NCBI GenBank assembly: GCA_947487925.1
Contig: CANLCA010000017.1
Coordinates: 1-13,940 of the forward strand
From: Verrucomicrobiales bacterium
GTDB lineage: Bacteria > Verrucomicrobiota > Verrucomicrobiia > Limisphaerales > F1-80-MAGS106
Length of the DNA: 13,940 bases
Direction: 5' to 3'
Shown here piece after piece: positions 9,307-13,940 of the stretch. Made by a program: the position numbers and the translations under genes. Numbering within the stretch: position 1 is the stretch's first letter; each line of letters begins with the position of its first letter. A model generated the notes under the pieces. The model was not told the DNA's origin and did not search any database. It saw nothing but the letters and a program-made list of their open reading frames with translations.

Positions 9307-9312
9307 GACTCT

Positions 9313-9341
9313 ACTAGAGCAGCGTTGGGACGACATGTCAA
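9313..9341 (-). promoter_or_regulatory. Sigma70-type promoter for the small RNA
   Basis: On the minus strand a perfect -35 TTGACA (9336-9341) is followed after exactly 17 bases by TCTAGT (9313-9318), which matches four of six -10 positions. The expected start is near 9305-9307, directly before the GUGGGA that forms the closing stem of the small RNA. Fit between promoter, start and RNA fold is good, but the -10 box is imperfect. Confidence 0.5.
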
Positions 9342-9509
9342 GGAACGCCCTGAAAGAATGTATCTTATCTGATGTGATCTATTCAAATACCTTATGCTTC
9401 TTATTGCCTTCATTCGATCCAAGAACCGACGATGTCTCTCCGAATTGTGCAGTTTTAGGAGGGGTTATTGGGATTTAGAATTAACAACGTCCAAGGTGGC
9501 GATTCACGT

Positions 9510-10172
9510 TCACATTTCGGAGGTGTTCTTCACCATGAACGAGGAGACCTCTGCCCAGATCATCTCTCGAACATCCTCTATGCTGGCGGTGGCGTCTAGC
9601 AGACGAACACGGCCCGATTCCGCCGCAGCCAATTCGCGATACCCTTGCTCCACTCGTTCAAAAAATTCCCGTCCCGCCTCCTCCATTCGATCCCTTGCGG
9701 GAGTCAGTAATTCCGAATCACGCCGAAGTCGCCTGGCTTCGCTCACCTCGATCGGGACGAACAAAAGCAAAGTGAGGTCGGGCTTTGTGGTTCCAACGGC
9801 GAGGTCGACAACACCCCGTATAGTGGCCAGATCCAGTTGCCTGCCATAACCCTGATAGACCACGGTTGAGTCGTGGAATCGATCGCAAACGACCGCTTCT
9901 CCGGCGGCCAGAGCAGGCCGGATGACTTCACGAACCAGTTGGGCCCGGCTGGCGTTCATCAAGAGGAGCTCCGCCTCGGGCGTCAGGCAGTTGCCCGCCG
10001 AGCTGTGTTTGAACAGGTGCCGAATCTCCTCGCCGATTGCAGTGCCCCCCGGTTCCCTGAGCTCGCGCGTCGTCCACCCTTCGCGGCGCAAACGCTCAGC
10101 GAGCCATCGGATTTGGGTGGATTTGCCGCTGCCCTCGGTGCCTTCGAGAGTGATAAAGAGACCCCTTTTCAC
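9510..10172 (-). CDS. tmk: Thymidylate kinase (dTMP kinase)
   Basis: 220 residues. The enzyme phosphorylates dTMP to dTDP with ATP, in the cytoplasm, an essential step in dTTP supply. The N-terminal P-loop is GTEGSGKST (11-19), preceded by the strand FITLE. REPGGTAIGEEIR (39-51) is the conserved substrate-side segment, CDRFHDSTVVYQGYGR (96-111) holds the DR(F/Y) motif (97-99), and the lid region is RRLRRDSELL followed by DRMEEAGREFFERV. The C-terminal DATASIEDV end is also typical. The start is GTG at 10172, nine bases after the stop of the DUF1573-cytochrome gene, so the two are probably one operon. No strong Shine-Dalgarno is visible. Confidence 0.95.
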   Translation of the reverse strand: MKRGLFITLEGTEGSGKSTQIRWLAERLRREGWTTRELREPGGTAIGEEIRHLFKHSSAGNCLTPEAELLLMNASRAQLVREVIRPALAAGEAVVCDRFHDSTVVYQGYGRQLDLATIRGVVDLAVGTTKPDLTLLLFVPIEVSEARRLRRDSELLTPARDRMEEAGREFFERVEQGYRELAAAESGRVRLLDATASIEDVREMIWAEVSSFMVKNTSEM

Positions 10173-10181
10173 AAAGCGCGT

Positions 10182-11207
10182 CTACTTGCTTGGAGCGATC
10201 GGAGCGGGGGTTACAGAGATGGTCGGCGGCAAGCCGGTTTTCACATTGGCGGACAAATACTCAACCAGAGATTGGATTTGAACGGCGGTCAGAGGCCCTC
10301 CCAGATTAGCCGCGAAGGCGGGCATGAGGCTGCCAGGTTTCCCGTTCAAAATGGATTGACGCCAGTAATCGGGGGTTGCGAGGACTTTCAACTGCCTGAG
10401 ATCCGGCACGAAAGCGGCCCGATGCTCGCCATCATGGCAAATTCCACACGCAGCATTATACAAGGCGAACCCCATCTTGCCGACTGTGGGCTCCACATGG
10501 CATTTTGCGCAATCCCCGCGAAACACCGCCTGCCTGTCGGCGGTGGCAATGGCGGTGTTGCGTGCCCGGTCTTGCATGCTTCCAGCGGCGGCGGCTGTGA
10601 CCTCAGGGATGATCACTCGAAACGAAAGGACTTTGTAGCCGTGGCTTGTGTCCACCGTGATGGATTTGCTGACCATCTGCCTTTTTCCCTTCAAGTCCAC
10701 CGTCGTCTTGATGACTCCGTTGCTACCCGGGTTAAGAATCCAGGGTACTGGGGGGATTTCCGCAAGCGTGCAGCCGCATGAAGGTTTCACGGCCCTGATC
10801 GTGAGCGCTTCCTTGGCGGTGTTGGTGAGCGCAAAACTCATGTGGGCCGTAACTTCCCCGGGTTTCACCGTGATTTCCTTGAAATCAGAGTCCCACGCGA
10901 GCGGTGGAGTGGAGTAGGTGACCACCCCGTTTGTTGGGGCCTGGAAAACCTTCACATTGGTCGAGGACAGGCGCCCTGAGGGCATGACGATCCCCACACC
11001 GTTGGAACGTGCACGCGTCGATGGTGCCGTGGTGAAATTGGGAGGGAGTGGAGGCAACGAGCCTCCACCATCCGGGACCGGGCGCAGGGGTGGGGCGGTC
11101 GGGGCAGGAGCTTGCGGGGACGCGCTTATTTGCGAAAAGAGCGGCATCTTGGTCGACAGAACGAAAACCGCCAGCAGGATTAGGCGGAAAGATCTCTTGC
11201 TGCACAT
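10182..11207 (-). CDS. Secreted DUF1573 - dihaem cytochrome c fusion protein
   Basis: 341 residues. A signal peptide (SFRLILLAVFVLSTKMPLFS, about 6-25) sends it across the inner membrane. A Pro/Ala-rich linker (about 31-65) follows. Residues ~95-200 are a DUF1573 Ig-like domain, with MSFALTNTAKEALTIRAVKPSCGCT (123-147) including the family's SCGCT box, and NPGSNGVIKTTVDLKGK. The C-terminal part is cytochrome c: two haem motifs CAKCH (233-237) and CGICH (254-258), then VPDLRQL and GSLMPAF with Met295 as the likely axial ligand. The second motif sits in the normal class I position; the first is an extra, closely spaced haem site. Role unknown; a periplasmic electron carrier or sensor anchored to other proteins through DUF1573 is reasonable. 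The ATG at 11207 has no clear ribosome site. Confidence 0.85.
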   Translation of the reverse strand: MCSKRSFRLILLAVFVLSTKMPLFSQISASPQAPAPTAPPLRPVPDGGGSLPPLPPNFTTAPSTRARSNGVGIVMPSGRLSSTNVKVFQAPTNGVVTYSTPPLAWDSDFKEITVKPGEVTAHMSFALTNTAKEALTIRAVKPSCGCTLAEIPPVPWILNPGSNGVIKTTVDLKGKRQMVSKSITVDTSHGYKVLSFRVIIPEVTAAAAGSMQDRARNTAIATADRQAVFRGDCAKCHVEPTVGKMGFALYNAACGICHDGEHRAAFVPDLRQLKVLATPDYWRQSILNGKPGSLMPAFAANLGGPLTAVQIQSLVEYLSANVKTGLPPTISVTPAPIAPSK

Positions 11208-11549
11208 ATCGATCTACAAACTGGCTCACCAAACCGGGCCGGTCGAGCAATGCATGGTCGCGCGTCAGATGAAGAGGCGCAACTCAAAAGGCGGCCCACG
11301 GGAGCGGCGGCAGCGAAGTTGAAGCGTCTCCTGATGAGAGGAGAAGAAAAATCGCGAGGTAGAGCCTGGGTGTCGAGTGACACGAGTCTCTTTGACGTTT
11401 TTGTAAGACCCATTTCGGGACGAATTCCAGAGGACCGAGTAACTCGGCTCTCCGAACGCGGGTTGCGTGGTTCCCCCGGACTCATTCAGCCGGGTGACAG
11501 GGTGGCTCCCGCTCGGCCTTTGAGGTTCTCCAGGCTTTCTCTGCTTGTG
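11208..11549. promoter_or_regulatory. Divergent intergenic region with small hairpins before prfC
   Basis: This 342-base gap must carry the promoters for the leftward cytochrome gene and the rightward prfC. On the plus strand there are three short perfect inverted repeats: TCTCCT/AGGAGA (11327-11344), CCGAGT/ACTCGG around a single base (11435-11447, operator-like), and CCCGG/CCGGG (11475-11494). A TTGACG at 11392-11397 is the best -35 candidate but has no good -10 at the right distance. The prfC frame stays open back to 11250, but this stretch has no release-factor similarity, so I treat it as non-coding. Confidence 0.35.
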
Positions 11550-13190
11550 ATGGCACGAAAGTCTGCTACCGTCCGCCCCCTTGTGGATGCAGACAATGAA
11601 ATTCTGAGACGGCGGACCTTCGCCATCATCTCTCACCCGGACGCCGGGAAGACGACGCTGACGGAGAAGTTGCTCCTCTACGGCGGCGCGGTGCAATTGG
11701 CCGGCTCGGTCACTGCCCGCAAGAACCAGCGCGCCACGACGTCCGACTGGATGGAGCTGGAGCGGAAGCGCGGGATTTCGATCAGCTCGACAGTATTGCA
11801 GTTCGATTACGACGGCTACCGGATCAACTTGCTCGACACACCGGGGCACAAAGATTTCTCCGAAGACACCTACCGCGTGCTCACAGCCGTGGATTCGGTG
11901 GTGATGGTAATCGATTCCGCGAAGGGCATTGAGCCGCAAACTCGAAAATTGTTCGAAGTGTGCCGCCACCGGGGGATTCCTATTTTTACCTTCATGAACA
12001 AGTGCGACCGCCCGATGAGGGATCCGCTTTCCTTGCTTGATGAGCTGGAGAAAGTCCTCGGAATCGGCGCGTTCCCCGTCAACTGGCCGATCGGTTCGGG
12101 AGCCGATTTCAAGGGGGTTTACGACCGCCATAGCCACCAGGTTTTCCTCTTCGAGCGCACGGTTGGAGGTCAGTACCGAGCGCCGGTGTCCATCGGTGGC
12201 TTGTCGGATCCTGTGATTCGGGATCGTTTGGACGACGAAACCTTTCGGAAAGTTTCCGAGGAGCTTGAGATGCTGGAAGTCGCCGGAGAGACGTTTGACG
12301 AGCCCGCGGTGCTGGCAGGCAAAACGACGCCTGTTTTTTTTGGAAGCGGGGTCAACAACTTTGGCGTGCAGCTTTTGTTGGACGGGTTTCTGAAGCACTC
12401 CCCGGTGCCGAAAGCGCGCGTCATAGCCGGAACTCCGATCGAGCCTAGCCGCCCGGATTTCTCCGGCTTTATCTTCAAGATTCAGGCCAACATGGATCCG
12501 AAGCACAGGGACCGGATCGCGTTCCTCAGGGTTTGTTCAGGCAGGTTCGAAAGGGACATGATCGTCACGCACGGACGGACCATGAAAAAGGTGCGTCTTT
12601 CAAGTTCCCACAAGCTCTTTGGAAACGAACGCGAGACTGTAGACGAAGCTTTCCCCGGAGATATTATCGGGTTGGTGGGTCATTCCGAATTTGGGATCGG
12701 CGACACGCTGGCGACCGATCCTACGATTGTCTATTAAGAGATTCCAAGGTTCCCGCCTGAAGCCTTCGCGTACCTCCACAATCCGAACACCGCCAAATTC
12801 AAACAATTCCGCCAGGGCCTGGATCAACTCCTGCAGGAAGGGGTGATCCAGCTTTTGAGTCCTCGCAACGCTTCAACCAAAGCGCCGCTTCTGGCGGCGG
12901 TCGGGCCCTTGCAATTCGAGGTCGTCCAGTTTCGGCTCGAGAGCGAGTATGGCGCAGCGTCCCGACTGGATTCGGCGCCCTGGACAGTCGCCCGCTGGCT
13001 CCCCGCGGAACTTACGGAAACCGAGTTGGATGCGCTTTCGATGCCGAGCGGTTCGCAGGTTGTGTTTGACATGGCCCGCAACCCGGTCGCGCTGTTCACA
13101 ACCGAATGGTCCGCAAAATATTTTTCGGACACGAACTCCAAGATCCCCTTGTCACTGTTGCCACCGGAGAAATCCGAGGGGCACACCTGA
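11550..13190 (+). pseudogene. prfC: Peptide chain release factor 3, interrupted by an in-frame TAA at codon 396
   Basis: RF3 is the translational GTPase that recycles RF1/RF2 from the ribosome after termination. The start ATG at 11550 gives MARKSATVRPLV followed by the G domain: G1 SHPDAGKTT (28-36), the RF3-type RGISISSTVLQF (74-85), G3 DTPGH (96-100) and G4 NKCD (150-153). Domain II follows (GFIFKIQANMDP, RIAFLRVCSGRFERD) and ends in SEFGIGDTLATDPTIVY. TAA then occurs at 12735-12737, and the same frame continues immediately with EIPRFPPEAFAYLHNPNTAKF and GPLQFEVVQFRLESEY, the RF3 C-terminal domain III, to TGA at 13190. Without the stop the protein would be 546 residues, close to the usual ~529. 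As written, only a 395-residue fragment lacking domain III would be made from 11550-12737; a GTG at 12843 is the first possible restart. Lesion, readthrough or sequence error cannot be told apart here. Confidence 0.85.
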
Positions 13191-13273
13191 CCCTGATAAT
13201 CCGCGCAACCCCGTCTTGCACACCCTCTCGTGGTTGGCAAGAGCCACCGTTTGCTCAGGGATGATTTTAACGA

Positions 13274-13296
13274 ACCGACGGCGGATCCGCCTTGGT
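13274..13296. terminator. Hairpin between convergent prfC and mutL
   Basis: A 12-base perfect palindrome GGCGGATCCGCC (13280-13291) is flanked by ACCGA/TTGGT (13274-13278, 13292-13296) that extends the stem past one bulged base. It lies 84 bases after prfC and 8 bases after the mutL stop, where a shared terminator is expected. There is no proper T-run on either side, so the call is weak. Confidence 0.35.
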
Positions 13297-13304
13297 CAAA
13301 ACAC

Positions 13305-13940
13305 TCAGCCTTGCACGCGCCCGAACTTTTTTTCCAGTTCCTTGAAACCCAGCTCGATCATGGTGGGCCGTCCGTGCGGGCAAGTGTAGGGCATGGCGCA
13401 ACGGCGCAGATCTTGCACGAGACGTTCGAGTTCGGGTCCGCGGAGGAAATCGTTCGCTTTTACGGCGTGGCGACAAACGGTCTTCGCGACCACCGGTTCG
13501 CCGAGCCGCAGGGTGTTGACTTCCTGGCCCTCCGATTTCAACTGATCGATCAGCCCGATCACGAACCTTCTGGGCTCGCTGCATTTGACGAAAGGCGGCA
13601 GGGCATCGAGCAGAAAAGTGCGCTCACCAAATTCGCTCAGCCCGACTCCGAGCCGGACAAGCGCGGGCAAGATACCTCGCAGGAATTGTGCGTCCCGCGC
13701 ATTCAACTCCACGGTTTCTGGCAACAACAGCTTCTGCGAAGCCGCAGATCCGGACTCGAGTCGGCTTAACATTTGCTCGAACAACACACGTTCGTGCGCC
13801 GCATGTTGATCTAGCAGCACCAGGCCGCGGTCCGATTCCAAGACCACGTATAGCTGGCCGATCACACCCACTATCCTGAGTGACACCGCAAGCAGGGGTG
13901 TTGCAGGGGATGGGGTGGGAGCGGCCCCAGGGGCTGGGTC
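13305..13940 (-). CDS. mutL: DNA mismatch repair protein MutL, C-terminal part (5' end outside window)
   Basis: 211 residues are visible and the frame is open to the window edge, so the GTG at 13886 is internal. The first ~18 residues are Pro/Ala-rich, the flexible linker that joins the N-terminal GHKL ATPase domain to the C-terminal dimerisation domain. That domain then starts LRIVGVIGQLYVVL. DQHAAHERVLFE (visible residues 44-55) fits the endonuclease motif DQHA-x2-E-x4-E. VCRHAVKAND, CPHGRPT and the terminal FGRVQG match the other metal-site motifs of nicking MutL proteins. This indicates the MutH-independent form of mismatch repair, where MutL itself nicks the strand at the direction of MutS and the sliding clamp. 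It converges with prfC, with 114 bases between the stops. Confidence 0.93.
   Translation of the reverse strand, partial: DPAPGAAPTPSPATPLLAVSLRIVGVIGQLYVVLESDRGLVLLDQHAAHERVLFEQMLSRLESGSAASQKLLLPETVELNARDAQFLRGILPALVRLGVGLSEFGERTFLLDALPPFVKCSEPRRFVIGLIDQLKSEGQEVNTLRLGEPVVAKTVCRHAVKANDFLRGPELERLVQDLRRCAMPYTCPHGRPTMIELGFKELEKKFGRVQG

Noticed and set aside
9873..10781. 302-residue plus-strand open frame across tmk and the cytochrome gene
   Set aside because: Spans two genes on the opposite strand with no domain of its own.
11250..11549. 100-residue N-terminal extension of prfC
   Set aside because: RF3 proteins begin close to the MARKSATVRPLV segment; the upstream stretch shows no family similarity and no ribosome site.
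12334..12341. T8 run in prfC as a slippage or frameshift site
   Set aside because: The reading frame is intact across it (PVFFG) and nothing indicates recoding there.
11265..12506. 413-residue open frame on the minus strand opposite prfC
   Set aside because: It is antisense to a clear RF3 coding sequence, has no recognisable domain and is typical of shadow frames in GC-rich DNA.
13884..13886. GTG as the start of a short independent MutL-C gene
   Set aside because: The frame stays open to the window edge through a Pro/Ala-rich linker typical of full-length MutL.

Overview
The window reads as a GC-rich bacterial chromosome segment, most probably from Verrucomicrobiota (Pedosphaera/Limisphaerales-like). 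That placement is an inference. It rests on the pseudopilin-like fragment at the left edge, a Tat-type amidohydrolase_2 protein, a DUF1573-cytochrome c fusion and the zinc-ribbon protein next to rnc. I saw no phage, IS element, CRISPR array, tRNA or rRNA.

Left edge, plus strand: the C-terminal part of a prepilin/pseudopilin-like protein, then an amidohydrolase_2 gene broken by an in-frame TAA and by a one-base frameshift in a G8 tract. An AT-rich inverted repeat separates these from a long run of minus-strand genes.

Middle, minus strand (in transcription order, from 11207 down to 1744): a secreted DUF1573-dihaem cytochrome c protein; tmk (thymidylate kinase); a probable free-standing small RNA with its own promoter and a very strong intrinsic terminator (9116-9341); a zinc-ribbon protein of unknown function; rnc (RNase III); clpP and clpX (the two parts of the ClpXP protease); a class I/II aminotransferase; a UreF-like protein; and a sodium:solute symporter. 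The core is housekeeping: nucleotide supply, RNA processing and proteolysis. clpP-clpX follow rnc, with no trigger factor gene beside them.

Right edge: prfC (peptide chain release factor 3) on the plus strand, divergent from the cytochrome gene. Its reading frame is interrupted by a single in-frame TAA at the boundary between translation-factor domain II and the C-terminal domain III, after which the same frame continues to a normal end. It converges on the C-terminal part of mutL (minus strand, running off the window), which carries the MutL endonuclease motif.

The most interesting items are the interrupted release-factor gene (real lesion, stop readthrough or sequence error), the unassigned ~190-nt RNA, the DUF1573-dihaem cytochrome fusion, and the UreF-like gene paired with a transporter where no urease is visible.
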